Shown here piece by piece: positions 18,325-27,836 of a DNA stretch of 64,000 nt. Below the pieces are notes generated by a model that saw nothing but the letters and a program-made list of their open reading frames with translations, had not been told where the DNA came from and made no database searches. Made by a program: the position numbers and the translations under genes. The stretch comes from Rummeliibacillus sp963792445 (GTDB lineage Bacteria > Bacillota > Bacilli > Bacillales_A > Planococcaceae). How positions within the stretch are numbered: the first letter of the stretch is position 1; each line of letters starts with the position of its first letter. Location of the stretch: the NCBI GenBank assembly GCA_963792445.1, contig CAWBWO010000019.1, positions 1-64,000 of the forward strand, given 5' to 3'.

Positions 18325-18439
18325 TAAGACACCTACTCTTATATTATTTTCAACCTGTATCGTTTTCTTTGATAGTTTTTAGAATTTACTAAATTATCTG
18401 AAATTTATATTGCAATTAAAATACAATTATATTATCTTA

Positions 18440-18453
18440 TAGACTATAGTCTA
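18440..18453. promoter_or_regulatory. Perfect palindrome, probable TetR operator
   Basis: TAGACTATAGTCTA is a perfect 14-base inverted repeat in the divergent promoter region between the TetR gene and the ligase operon, 31 bases ahead of the ligase start. Position and symmetry fit autoregulation and control of the 18.5-23.6 kb operon. Confidence 0.6.
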
Positions 18454-18484
18454 CAAAAAAGAAGGTGCTTTAGTAAAGGGGTGT

Positions 18485-20052
18485 ATGGAAAATGGATATC
18501 ATTGGGGAGAAAACGCTTCGATCCTTATTAAAAGCAAAGTCGAACAACATGGAGAAAAGAAATTTATTTATTTCGAGGATGCAGATGGAAAAAGATTTGA
18601 AAAAAGTTACATCGAATTTCAACAAGAAGTAAACAAATTAAGTAATGCTTTTCTGGATTTAGGGATTCAAAAGCGAGATCATGTTGTCTTGCATTTGCCA
18701 AATAATATGGAATTTCTATCTACTTGGTTTGCTCTTGCTAATATTGGTGCCATTATGGTTCCAACGAATATTTTATCTACAGCAGATGAGATGAACTATA
18801 TTATTAATCACTCTGAAGCAGTTGTTCTAATGACTGAAGTCGACTATTTAGATAAATTTGAGCAAATTCGCGAAGAAATTCCGACGATTCAAAAGATGAT
18901 TGTTACTCGAAATACGAAGCCTATCGAAAATGTGTTAAATTATGATGTTTTACTAGCCAATGCATCTGATCAAACTGAACCTTTTACCGGAGATTGTTTC
19001 TGAAGATGTTGCAGCGATGTTATATACATCTGGTACAACATCTAAGCCAAAAGGTGTTGAAGTAACACATGCAAACTATATTTATGCTGGTGAGCTCTTA
19101 TCGAAATCGATTCAATTAACCGAAAATGATCGGCCATTTATTGTTCTTCCGCTTTTCCACGGAAATGCACAATATTACACTACAATGTCAGCACTTGTCG
19201 TAGGAGCAAGTATTGCTTTAACAGAGAAATTTAGTGCTTCCCGCTACTTTAAACAAGCTAAGGCATTAGGTGGAACGGTTGGTTCATTATTTGCAGCACC
19301 TATTCGAATGATTCTTGCAAAAGACTATGACCCAGAAGACCAAGAGAATTCCATTCGATTAATCATGTTTGCCCAATCCATTGCCGAACATCAAATCACT
19401 TCTTTTGAAGAGAAATTTAGCCTTAAATTATTGCAAATGTATGGCATGACAGAAACCATTGGCGTACCTTTAATAAACCCAATAAATGATATCAGAAAAA
19501 ATATGAGTATTGGCAGACCGAGTATTGGCTATGAAGTTAAATTACTGGATGATCATGGTGTATGAAGTGCCAAATGGTGAAGTTGGCCAAATCGCGGTTA
19601 AAGGGGTACGTGGCAGAACATTGATGAAAGGGTACTTCAAAAATGAAGAAGCTACAGAACAAACTTTCCAAGGAGACTTTTTATTAACAGGAGATAATGC
19701 GCGCATCGGAGATGATGGTTACTTTTATTTCGTTGACCGTAAAAAGGATATGATTAAACGTTCTGGGGAGAATGTTGCGGCAAATGAAGTGGAAAGTGTA
19801 TTAGTCGAACATTCAGCTGTTTATGAAGCTGCAGTAATCGGGATTCCAGATGATATGCGTGATGAAGCAATTAAAGCATATATCATTCTAAATAGAGAGG
19901 CAAAAGTATCTGAAAGGGAGTTAATTGCACATTGTAAAGAGCGATTAGCAAAGTTTAAAGTTCCGGATTCAATCGAATTCGTAGAAGATTTCCCACGTAC
20001 TCCTGTTGGGAAAATTCAAAAACATATTCTACGTAATTCAATTTCTATATAA
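18485..20052 (+). pseudogene. AMP-forming acyl-CoA ligase, CaiC-like, with two frameshifts
   Basis: When two indels are repaired (near 18980-18990, where the frame moves into PEIVSEDVAAMLYTSG, and near 19558-19564, where DDHGV joins EVPNGEVGQI) the gene gives a continuous ligase of about 520 residues. YTSGTTSKPKGVEVTHA is the adenylate-binding loop, YGMTETIG the A5 region, LTGDNARIGDDGYFYFVDR A7-A8 and PRTPVGKIQKH carries the catalytic Lys. The overall style is of crotonobetaine/carnitine-CoA-ligase type, but the substrate is probably another organic acid given the neighbours. ATG 18485 follows AAAGGGG. First gene of the second catabolic operon. Confidence 0.8.
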
Positions 20053-20069
20053 GAAAGAAGGGGAATTTA

Positions 20070-21389
20070 TTGAAAAATGTGAGGGTATTGCTAGCTAGTG
20101 TAGCCGGTTCGATTATTGAATGGTATGATTTCTACCTTTATGGCACTGCGACTGGACTTATCTTTTCTTCTTTGTTCTTTCCTGCATCAGATCCATCGAT
20201 TTCGATTTTAATTGCATTTGCTACTTTTGGTGCAGGTTATGCTGCAAGACCTATAGGAAGTATCATATTTGGTCATATGGGGGATCGTATAGGTCGAAAA
20301 GCTTCACTTATGCTAACACTAATCGGGATGGGCGGAAGTTCATTCTTGATTGGTTTGCTTCCAACCTACGCTCAAATTGGCCTAGCAGCTCCTATCTTGC
20401 TTGTGTTGTTACGACTTCTTCAAGGGGTTGCGCTTGGCGGTGAATGGGGAGGAGCGGTCTTACTTGCAACAGAATCTGCAACAAAAGGCGTACGTGGATT
20501 CTTTGGCTCGATTCCTCAACTTGGCGTTCCTATCGGATTAGTACTTGGTACATTTAGTTTTACATTAATCAGTTCATTAACAACTGAAGCACAATTTATG
20601 TCATGGGGTTGGCGTATTCCATTCTTATTTAGTGCAGTACTTATTGTGCTAGCCGTTTGGATTCGTAGTGGTATTGAAGAAACTCCAGAATTTAAGCAGA
20701 AGAAAGAACAAGGCGAACTGGCGAAAGTTCCAATTATTGATGCGTTTAAGTATAACAAAAAAGATATCCTTCGTTTAATTGGTTTGAAACTTGGAGATGG
20801 TTTTTTCAATGTATTCTTAATGTCATTTATCCTAGTTTACGCTACAACACATTTAGGCTATAGCCGAGATGTTGCATTATTTGCTTTAATGATTAGTTGT
20901 GCAACCATGATTATTTCCATTCCATTAGTTGGTTACTTATCAGATTTTATTGGTCGTAAAATCATTTATATCAGTGGAATTGTTGCGATGTTATTGTTAG
21001 CAATTCCTTATTTCACGATGATTCCACAAAGCACAACGGCATTTTACATTATGCAAGTTCTTTTACTTGGTGTGATTTGGGGAGCTATTTTCTCAACTCA
21101 AGGGACATTATTCTCTGAATTATTCCCTGCAAATGTACGTTACACAGGTCTATCACTAGGGTATCAAGTAGCTGCAGCAATCGTTGGATTTGGCCCAATG
21201 CTCTGGGCAGAATTAGGATCAAAATATGGTGCAGCTCCTTATTTATTTGGTGGAATTATGATTGCGGGTCTTGTGATTTCATTAATTTTAGCAGTCTTTG
21301 CACCAGATACACGCAAAGTTACTCAATATACGGATCATTCAGAAGCTAATGAGAACACAGATTACTCATCAGAAAAAGTTTCTGTATAA
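20070..21389 (+). CDS. MHS-family (MFS) organic-acid:H+ symporter
   Basis: 439 aa, twelve hydrophobic segments. SIIEWYDFYLYGTATGLIFS in the first helix and FGHMGDRIGRKASLMLTLIG in the loop after helix 2 are hallmarks of the metabolite:H+ symporter group, which carries aromatic, alicyclic or dicarboxylic acids. RLLQGVALGGEWGGAVLLAT is also characteristic. The TTG at 20070 is used because GGGGAA precedes it and the protein aligns from MKNVRVLLAS. It lies 17 bases after the ligase, so uptake and CoA activation of the same acid are likely co-expressed. Confidence 0.85.
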   Translation: MKNVRVLLASVAGSIIEWYDFYLYGTATGLIFSSLFFPASDPSISILIAFATFGAGYAARPIGSIIFGHMGDRIGRKASLMLTLIGMGGSSFLIGLLPTYAQIGLAAPILLVLLRLLQGVALGGEWGGAVLLATESATKGVRGFFGSIPQLGVPIGLVLGTFSFTLISSLTTEAQFMSWGWRIPFLFSAVLIVLAVWIRSGIEETPEFKQKKEQGELAKVPIIDAFKYNKKDILRLIGLKLGDGFFNVFLMSFILVYATTHLGYSRDVALFALMISCATMIISIPLVGYLSDFIGRKIIYISGIVAMLLLAIPYFTMIPQSTTAFYIMQVLLLGVIWGAIFSTQGTLFSELFPANVRYTGLSLGYQVAAAIVGFGPMLWAELGSKYGAAPYLFGGIMIAGLVISLILAVFAPDTRKVTQYTDHSEANENTDYSSEKVSV

Positions 21390-21396
21390 AAAATGA

Positions 21397-21425
21397 AAAG
21401 TAGGGGCTATTAGCCTCTACTTTAT
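21397..21425 (+). terminator. Hairpin between symporter and SDR genes
   Basis: AAAGTAGGGGC / GCCTCTACTTT nearly perfect stem with a 5-base loop followed by ATTTTG. It could be a partial terminator or processing site inside the operon. Confidence 0.5.
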
Positions 21426-21439
21426 TTTGAGGTGATTGG

Positions 21440-22179
21440 ATGAAAAAACAAGTAGCGATTGTTACTGGAGCGGCTAGTGGAATTGGCCAAGGCATTGCGA
21501 TTGCATTAGATCAGAGAGGATATTCAAGTTGTATTAGTCGATAGAAATTCTTGCCAAGAAACTTTGAATCAAATGCGAGGTAATGAGTCATGTTGAATAT
21601 TTAGGGGATATTCGTAAGGTTGAATTTATCCAACATATTGTCAAAAATACGGCGGAAACTTTTGGTCATATTGATATTTTAGTAAATAACGCGGGTACTG
21701 CTAGTCGATTGAATTTGGAAACAATGACAATTGATGATTGGAACCGTGATATCAATACAAACTTATTGGCCACCTTTTTATTTACGCAAGCAGTGGTCTA
21801 TCCATATATGAAAGAACAAAAATCAGGTCGTATTGTGAATATTAGTTCCATTTCCGGTTTAAATGGTGGGGCAAAATCAGGAGATGCAACGGTGGGGAGA
21901 TCTGGTCCTGCCTATGCTGCTTCTAAAGGCGGCGTCATTGCACTCACAAAATGGGTCGCTCGTGAAATCGGTCAATATAATATCACATGTAATTCAGTCG
22001 CACCTGGAGCAACTGAAACGGCTATTACAAGAGGTGTACCATATGATACAAGTCATCAATCGATTGATCGCATGGGGGAACCTTTTGAAATTGCATCTGC
22101 TGTGAGTTATCTCATCTCAAAAGAAGCTAGTTATATTACTGGTCAAGTGATTGTTGTTGACGGTGGGGCTTATATGTAA
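21440..22179 (+). pseudogene. Short-chain dehydrogenase with two frameshifts
   Basis: ATG 21440, with GAGGTG upstream, starts MKKQVAIVTGAASGIGQGIA, the SDR cofactor motif. The frame shifts near 21521-21532 (resuming VVLVDRNSCQETLNQMRG) and near 21588-21594 (resuming HVEYLGDIRKVEFIQ). From there it is intact: NNAGTASRLN, NISSISG and YAASKGG give the catalytic Asn, Ser, Tyr and Lys. Repaired length is about 246 residues. It is probably a hydroxyacyl-CoA dehydrogenase acting before the thiolase downstream. Confidence 0.75.
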
Positions 22180-22199
22180 ATAAAAAGTGGGGTGAGAAA

Positions 22200-23330
22200 A
22201 TGGATGTTTATGTAAGTGGAGTTGGTATTATACCTTTTGGAAAACATATTGAATCTTCATTAAAAGACCTTTTACTAAATGCTGCAAGGGATGCTTTAAA
22301 AGATGCAGGTTATCCTAAAATTGATGCAGTATTTGTTGGAAATTTTATGGGTGGGGCACTTACTAACCAAGAAATTCTAGGTGCTATGCTTGTGAATGAT
22401 TTAGAGCTTGGTTATATTCCTTCATTAAAAGTAGAAGGTGCTTGCGCTTCAGGTGGTATTGCCATTCGACAAGCGGTCATAGGCATTTTAAGTGGGGCAT
22501 ATGAGAATGTACTTGTAGTTGGTGGAGAAAAAATGAAGCATGCTTCTACAGAGGTTGTGACGCAAGCGATTAATGCGGCGATGGATCATCATTCAAGCGA
22601 AAAAAACGCTGGATTAACATTCCCTGGTTTCTTTGGATTACTAGCTAATCGTTATATGTATGAAAGTGGCGCAACGAAAGAACATTTAGCAAATGTCGTT
22701 TTGCAAAATCGATCGTATGCTGTGAATAATCCACTTGCACAGTTCCAAAAACAGACAACCTTGGAAGAAGTGATGCAAGCTAAACAAATTACGAATCCCC
22801 TTGGTCTATTTGATTGTTCACCTATTACCGACGGAGCAGCAAGTGTTGTTTTAAGCAAAACGCCAAGCCCTATTAAAATTCGTGCTTCTGTGCAAGTTTC
22901 AGGGCCCACAACCATGCAAGATTTAGAATCCATTATACAAATACCAGCTATTATCGAATCAGGTAAACAAGCATATGAACAAGCTAAACTTGGACCTAGT
23001 GAGATAGATGTTGTAGAAATTCATGATTGTTTTTCTATTACAGAACTACTAGCAATTGAAGGATTAGGCTTTGCTAATCATTTGGAAGGATGGAAATTCA
23101 TACAAGATGGTGAAGCAGGTATAAATGGTAAAACACCAATAAATACAAGTGGTGGTTTATTATCTCGAGGACATCCTATTGGAGCAACAGGTGTAGCACA
23201 GTTTATTCAAATTGTTGAACAATTAAGAGGGGCTGCAGTTAACCAAGTAGAAAATGCTCGTATCGGTATGGCACAAAACTTAGGTGGCACAGGCGCTTAT
23301 TCTGTTGTAAACATATTAGAAAGGGTATGA
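22200..23330 (+). CDS. SCP2-type thiolase / lipid-transfer-like acyl-CoA acyltransferase
   Basis: 376 aa. VEGACASGGIAIRQA contains the nucleophile Cys, EIHDCFSITELLAIEGLG and GGLLSRGHPIGATGVAQ hold the His and second-Cys-type residues of the thiolase active site. This non-canonical family carries out C-C cleavage, often with a DUF35 partner, in sterol, aromatic ketone and alicyclic acid degradation. GGGGTGAGAAA precedes the ATG, and the DUF35 gene follows by 4 bases. It most likely performs the last thiolytic step of the operon. Confidence 0.85.
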   Translation: MDVYVSGVGIIPFGKHIESSLKDLLLNAARDALKDAGYPKIDAVFVGNFMGGALTNQEILGAMLVNDLELGYIPSLKVEGACASGGIAIRQAVIGILSGAYENVLVVGGEKMKHASTEVVTQAINAAMDHHSSEKNAGLTFPGFFGLLANRYMYESGATKEHLANVVLQNRSYAVNNPLAQFQKQTTLEEVMQAKQITNPLGLFDCSPITDGAASVVLSKTPSPIKIRASVQVSGPTTMQDLESIIQIPAIIESGKQAYEQAKLGPSEIDVVEIHDCFSITELLAIEGLGFANHLEGWKFIQDGEAGINGKTPINTSGGLLSRGHPIGATGVAQFIQIVEQLRGAAVNQVENARIGMAQNLGGTGAYSVVNILERV

Positions 23331-23334
23331 TACT

Positions 23335-23649
23335 ATGATCATCTATGAATATCGAAAAAAGAATTATTTATCAAAGCCCTTCATTCCTGAAAGTGAAGAG
23401 TCAAAAATCATCAAAAAAGCAATTTCTGATGAAGGCACTGTCTACTCAGTAACAACCATATATGTTCCACCTACTGAATTCGCCGAAGAAAGCCCCTATA
23501 CCGTTGCAATCATCCAATTAAAAGATGTCGCGATAAAGGTAACGGCACGTATGGAAGAACCCGTGAAAATAGGTGACACTGTTTACTTCACTAAGTTTGA
23601 AAAAGGCACTTATCATTTTAGAAAACAAAAGGTATTTATGGAGAAATAG
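23335..23649 (+). CDS. OB-fold DUF35-type partner of the thiolase
   Basis: 104 aa. GTVYSVTTIYVPPTEFAEES and AIIQLKDVAIKVTARM are the OB-fold core of DUF35 proteins, which bind acyl-CoA chains or support the adjacent thiolase. Typical members of 130-150 residues start with a Cys4 zinc ribbon; this one has no cysteine and lacks the ribbon. Its start lies 4 bases after the thiolase stop, and a terminator follows. Confidence 0.75.
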   Translation: MIIYEYRKKNYLSKPFIPESEESKIIKKAISDEGTVYSVTTIYVPPTEFAEESPYTVAIIQLKDVAIKVTARMEEPVKIGDTVYFTKFEKGTYHFRKQKVFMEK

Positions 23650-23666
23650 TTTTATATTAAGCTAAT

Positions 23667-23716
23667 AATAAAAGGCATTGCATTGTGAAGTATTAATCAT
23701 AATGCAGTGCCTTTTT
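23667..23716 (+). terminator. Terminator of the ligase-symporter-SDR-thiolase-DUF35 operon
   Basis: AAAAGGCATTGCATT pairs with AATGCAGTGCCTTTT (one wobble), then a T-run. Confidence 0.85.
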
Positions 23717-23887
23717 CGTGTTATTCATTTTAATTATAAATACAAAACGATATAATTCAGTGGAAGAATCATGAGGAATTAAACAACACATTTGTAACTA
23801 CAGTTTTCATAAGCATATTACGTGATAAAATGGTGTTAAGAAATAGACTTTTTAAGTAGAAAAATTTGAAATTGAAGGAAGTGCAAA

Positions 23888-24598
23888 ATGTTGAATTTTG
23901 AAATGGTTATGCAGGAGCTCGAAGCCCTCGGTAAAGAACGTACTAAAAAAATATACATGTCCAATGGTGCGCACGAGCCACTTTTTGGCGTGGCAACTGG
24001 AGCGATGAAGCCAATCGCCAAGAAAATTAAAAACAATCAACAATTAGCTGAAGAACTATATGCGACAGGGAACTATGATGCCATGTACTTTGCAGGGATT
24101 ATAGCAGATCCAAAAGCGATGACAGAGTCAGATTTTGATCGTTGGATGGATGCAGCGTATTTTTATATGCTCTCCGATTTTGTGGTGGCTGTAACTTTAT
24201 CAGAGTCAGATATTGCACAAGACGTTGCGGATAAATGGATTGCAAGCGGAGACGAGTTAAGAATGTCTGCGGGATGGAGTTGCTACTGTTGGCTATTAGG
24301 AAACCGCAAGGACCATGAATTTTCTGAAAATAAGATATCAAATATGCTTGAGCTTGTAAAAGAAACCATTCATGAATCGCCAGAACGAACGAAATCCGCA
24401 ATGAATAATTTCCTATACACAGTAGGTACATCCTATATTCCACTTCACGAAAAGGCAATCGAGACTGCAGCAACAGTAGGGATTGTTGAACTAAAAAGAG
24501 ACAATAAAAAAAGCAGTTTCCTAAACGCTTATGAAAGTATTCAAAAACAAATTGAAAAAGGAAGAATTGGTTTCAAACGCAAATATGTTAGATGTTAA
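23888..24598 (+). CDS. DNA alkylation repair protein, AlkD-like
   Basis: 236 aa, all-helical HEAT-repeat protein. The ATG at 23888 follows GAAGGAAG. FGVATGAMKPIAKKI, LYATGNYDAMYFAGIIADP and DFVVAVTLSESDIA fit the AlkD/DNA-alkylation-repair family, which excises bulky or cationic alkylated bases. Some members of this branch lack the AlkD catalytic residues, and I cannot judge that here. Single gene between two terminators. Confidence 0.75.
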   Translation: MLNFEMVMQELEALGKERTKKIYMSNGAHEPLFGVATGAMKPIAKKIKNNQQLAEELYATGNYDAMYFAGIIADPKAMTESDFDRWMDAAYFYMLSDFVVAVTLSESDIAQDVADKWIASGDELRMSAGWSCYCWLLGNRKDHEFSENKISNMLELVKETIHESPERTKSAMNNFLYTVGTSYIPLHEKAIETAATVGIVELKRDNKKSSFLNAYESIQKQIEKGRIGFKRKYVRC

Positions 24599-24618
24599 TA
24601 ATTAAATAACTTTACCCT

Positions 24619-24668
24619 CTAAATCGGATACCTTTACAGTATTTAATGTAAAAGTATCCGATTTTTGT
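24619..24668 (+). terminator. Terminator of the alkD-like gene
   Basis: AAATCGGATAC and TTTACA pair with TGTAAA and GTATCCGATTT around an 8-base loop, each arm with one bulged base, followed by TTTTTG. Confidence 0.85.
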
Positions 24669-24749
24669 TTTGTTTCTTTTATTCCTTATAAATTTATTAA
24701 ATTAAGAATAAATCCATTTGAGTATAAATTTCATAATATTTAAAAATTA

Positions 24750-24785
24750 AGTTGAAATTTATTAACTAAGTATAATAGAATAACT
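24750..24785 (+). promoter_or_regulatory. Promoter/operator element shared with the 27.8 kb operon, copy 1
   Basis: The block AGTTGAAATTTATT followed by AACTAAGTATAATA and GAATAACT includes a perfect -10 (TATAAT, 24771-24776). About 33 of 36 positions recur at 27837-27871. ACTAAGT and its surroundings are nearly palindromic. HxlR, encoded next door, is the likely ligand. Confidence 0.65.
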
Positions 24786-24824
24786 CTAAATCCTATTAAA
24801 CTAATTGGAATTGGGTGGTTTATA

Positions 24825-25595
24825 ATGAATGGTTCACTAATATCGATACAAGACATTTCAAAGGAATATAACAATCATCAAAATGTCTTTCAACATCTAT
24901 CTTTAGAAATTAAAAAAGGCGAAATTGTTGCAATTTTGGGGAAAAGCGGATGCGGTAAAAGTACTTTATTAAATATTATGGGGGGCTTCGAATCTGTAAC
25001 ATCCGGGGAAGTCTTTTTAAATAGTGAAAAATTGGAGCGGCCTACTAGGAAATGCATGATGCTTATGCAGAATTATGGATTGCTTCCTTGGAAATCTGTC
25101 TTAAAGAATGTGTTATTCGCATTTGAAGGCAGTACAGTTTCAAAAACTGAAAGGTTAGAGCAGGCTAAACACTATTTAGAAATGGTTGATCTATCTGACC
25201 GTTTAAATGCTTTGCCTTCAGAATTATCAGGAGGTATGAAGCAACGTGTTGCAATTGCAAGAGCCTTAGTAATGAAGCCGGAAGTGATTCTAATGGACGA
25301 ACCTTTTGCTGCACTTGATACATTTACAAGGTATTACTTACAAGATGAACTGTTAAAGATTCAAAAAGAAGAAGGAACAACGATCGTTCTCGTCACCCAT
25401 GATATTGATGAGGCCATTTATTTGGCTGACCGGATTGTGATCATGGCACCTAATCCTGGACGTATTCAAAAAGAAGTGAAAATTAAAAGTTCAAAACCAA
25501 GGGATCGAGCTAATTCAGACTTTCAATATTTTCGTGAAAAAATTTTCCGTGAATTCCATTTTACGCATGATAGTCCAATAGAATTTAATATTTAA
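24825..25595 (+). CDS. ABC importer ATPase, SsuB/TauB-like
   Basis: 256 aa. Walker A GKSGCGKSTLLN, Q-loop MQNYGLLPW, signature LSGGMKQRVAIARAL, Walker B VILMDEPFAALD and H-loop VTHDIDEA are all intact. The MQNYGLLPWKSV and FAALDTFTRYYLQDELL details place it with nitrate/sulfonate/taurine-type importers. It heads a three-gene operon with a binding lipoprotein and permease. The substrate is unknown: sulfonates, pyrimidine precursors or other small organics are all possible. Confidence 0.85.
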   Translation: MNGSLISIQDISKEYNNHQNVFQHLSLEIKKGEIVAILGKSGCGKSTLLNIMGGFESVTSGEVFLNSEKLERPTRKCMMLMQNYGLLPWKSVLKNVLFAFEGSTVSKTERLEQAKHYLEMVDLSDRLNALPSELSGGMKQRVAIARALVMKPEVILMDEPFAALDTFTRYYLQDELLKIQKEEGTTIVLVTHDIDEAIYLADRIVIMAPNPGRIQKEVKIKSSKPRDRANSDFQYFREKIFREFHFTHDSPIEFNI

Positions 25596-25607
25596 GGAGA
25601 TGATTCA

Positions 25608-26540
25608 ATGAGGAGATTTGTCACCATGTTGATTTTAATCCCTGTACTCTTCATATCTGGCTGTTCTAGTCAGCATACTCAGGGTCAACAGCAAACACCT
25701 ACCATTAAAATTGGCTATTTACCAATTACTCATGCGGCTCCTCTCTATCTTCAACAAGCATCGGAGCAGGAAGGATATAAACTTGAACTCGTTAAATTTA
25801 GTTCATGGACCGATTTAATGGATGCACTTGATACAGGTAGAATTGACGGGGCATCTGTCTTAATTCAATTTGCTATGAAAGCTAAGGCACTTGGCATTGA
25901 CCTAAAAGCAGTTGCATTAGGACATCGAGATGGTAATGTCATTATCACAGCACCGACAATTGAAAAGGTAGAAGATTTGAAAGGAAAAAGTTTTGCCATT
26001 CCCAATAAATATTCCACTCACAATGTATTGCTTTATCAAATGCTAAAAAATGCTGGAATATCTTACGACGATGTCAATGTTGTGGAATTACCGCCGGCGG
26101 AAATGCCTGCAGCACTTTCTGAAGGACGGATTGCGGGATATGTCGTTGCAGAACCATTTGGAGCAATTTCTGTTACGTTACATACAGGAAAAGTCTTATT
26201 TAAATCCGAAGAAATATGGCCTGATTCCATCGATTGTGGTCTTGTATTACGAAATGATTTTATTAAAAAACATCATTCCGTAACGCAGCATTTTGTTGCT
26301 GACTATGCAAATGCAGGACAGCTTGCTAATACAAAAGACGAATTTGCCAAAAATGTAATCAGCGGCTATTTGCCAGTAAAAAAACCTGTGTTGGATCTAT
26401 CCTTACAATGGATTTCGTATGACCATTTAGTGATTACAAAAGAGTCATATAAAATACTAAGAGATTCGTTGATTGAAATGAATCTACTTGACAATCCACC
26501 CTCTTATGAGGAATTCGTGGATTCATCGTTTATGAAATGA
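25608..26540 (+). CDS. ABC importer substrate-binding lipoprotein, SsuA/NMT1-like
   Basis: 310 aa. The signal peptide ends in the lipobox FISGC (Cys about residue 19), so the protein is anchored outside the membrane. IKIGYLPITHAAPLYLQQAS and FSSWTDLMDALDTGRIDGAS are typical of the SsuA/ThiY/NMT1 superfamily; the GYLPITHAAPL variant is common in nitrate/bicarbonate-type binding proteins. AAGGAGATG precedes the ATG. The ligand cannot be told from sequence. Confidence 0.85.
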   Translation: MRRFVTMLILIPVLFISGCSSQHTQGQQQTPTIKIGYLPITHAAPLYLQQASEQEGYKLELVKFSSWTDLMDALDTGRIDGASVLIQFAMKAKALGIDLKAVALGHRDGNVIITAPTIEKVEDLKGKSFAIPNKYSTHNVLLYQMLKNAGISYDDVNVVELPPAEMPAALSEGRIAGYVVAEPFGAISVTLHTGKVLFKSEEIWPDSIDCGLVLRNDFIKKHHSVTQHFVADYANAGQLANTKDEFAKNVISGYLPVKKPVLDLSLQWISYDHLVITKESYKILRDSLIEMNLLDNPPSYEEFVDSSFMK

Positions 26541-26549
26541 GGTGTTTAA

Positions 26550-27317
26550 ATGATTAGAAATATTAAAATAGGGCCAATTGTTACTGCGTTCATACTGTTA
26601 ATCGTTGTTTGGCAATCGATTATTTGGCTTGGAAATTATCCTGAAGCCCTTCTCCCATCACCCTTAACGGTCGGCAAATCAATTGCTTCTATGGTTATGG
26701 ATGGAACACTTTTTACACATATCGGAATAAGCCTATATCGGTTTGCAGTGGGGTATTTTAGTGCAGCCATTGTTGCAGTACTCCTTGGGTTATTTTTGGG
26801 TAATTATAAGACATTTTGGACCATCATTGATCCAATTGTCCAATTACTTCGACCAGTCTCTCCAATTGCTTGGTCACCTTTTATCGTGTTGTGGTTTGGT
26901 ATTGGGAATATGCCAGCAATTGTGATTATTTTTATCGCAGCATTTTTCCCTGTTCTATTATCAACTGTATCTGCAGTGCGTAAAGTAGATGCGGTTTATC
27001 TAAGGGTTGCAGCAAATTTAGAATTATCAACACCCGTTTTGTTGTGGAAAGTCATTTTGCCAGCTGCATTTCCAGCAATCGTCAATGGCTTACATATGGC
27101 TTTAGGTACAGCATGGATTTTCTTAGTATCAGGAGAAATGGTAGGTGCACAATCTGGATTAGGCTATCTTATTGTAGATGCTAGAAATTCATTAAGCTTA
27201 AATATTGTACTTGCATCGATTTTTGTCATAGGTTTTATTGGGCTAATACTTGATAAATGTATCCATGCATTTGAATGGTGGGTACTGAAAATGTGGGGAG
27301 GAACCTCTACTAAATAA
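26550..27317 (+). CDS. ABC importer permease, SsuC-like
   Basis: 255 aa with six membrane segments. The EAA loop reads NLELSTPVLLWKVILPAAFPAIVNG, as in SsuC/TauC. LRPVSPIAWSPFIVLWFGIG is also characteristic. It starts 9 bases after the lipoprotein gene and completes the importer. Confidence 0.85.
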   Translation: MIRNIKIGPIVTAFILLIVVWQSIIWLGNYPEALLPSPLTVGKSIASMVMDGTLFTHIGISLYRFAVGYFSAAIVAVLLGLFLGNYKTFWTIIDPIVQLLRPVSPIAWSPFIVLWFGIGNMPAIVIIFIAAFFPVLLSTVSAVRKVDAVYLRVAANLELSTPVLLWKVILPAAFPAIVNGLHMALGTAWIFLVSGEMVGAQSGLGYLIVDARNSLSLNIVLASIFVIGFIGLILDKCIHAFEWWVLKMWGGTSTK

Positions 27318-27347
27318 TAAAAGGGCCGATTAGATGAGGCCCTTTTT
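27316..27347. terminator. Convergent terminator between the permease and hxlR
   Basis: AAAAGGGCC / GGCCCTTTTT stem with a 10-base loop, T-rich on both strands. Confidence 0.85.
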
Positions 27348-27350
27348 CTA

Positions 27351-27779
27351 TCAATTTTCAATTTCGTGTACAACAATACGATTGGTTCGTTTGCCTGTTT
27401 TTATAGAGAAATAGCCAATTTCCACACGATCATTTGACTCTTCGTCGACAATTTCCTTATAACAATGTTCAAGATTATTCGTTCCCCAAATAATGATGGC
27501 ATTAAATACGCTTTCTAATTCCTGTCCTTTTTTGGTTAATGAATAAGAATAGCGTGGGGGATGTGCTGAATATAGTTCTGATTGAACGAGTCCTTCATCT
27601 TCAAGATTTTTTAGTCTTAAAGATAATAAATTGGCAGATAACCCAGGAAGTTTATCTTTTATAACATTAAAATTTGTTTCGCCAATTAGCAGTTCATGCA
27701 AAATAAGTAATGTCCATCGATCACCAAGTATATTTAAGCTTTGCGCTATATTACACGGTAAGTCATATCGTGATTTCAT
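27351..27779 (-). CDS. HxlR-family winged-helix regulator
   Basis: 142 aa from ATG 27779 with AGGAGTG upstream. CNIAQSLNILGDRWTLLILHEL and LPGLSANLLSLRLKNLEDEG followed by a basic wing (YSAHPPRYSYSLTKKG) define HxlR. A Cys lies close to the N-terminus, as in redox- or quinone-sensing members. It is divergent from the DUF4242 operon and convergent with the ABC operon, and both of those carry the same promoter element, so it probably controls both. Confidence 0.85.
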   Translation of the reverse strand: MKSRYDLPCNIAQSLNILGDRWTLLILHELLIGETNFNVIKDKLPGLSANLLSLRLKNLEDEGLVQSELYSAHPPRYSYSLTKKGQELESVFNAIIIWGTNNLEHCYKEIVDEESNDRVEIGYFSIKTGKRTNRIVVHEIEN

Positions 27780-27836
27780 ATGTATCACTCCTATTCTTGC
27801 AATAGTGTAGCATAGTTTAGAATTTTTTCGCAATTC

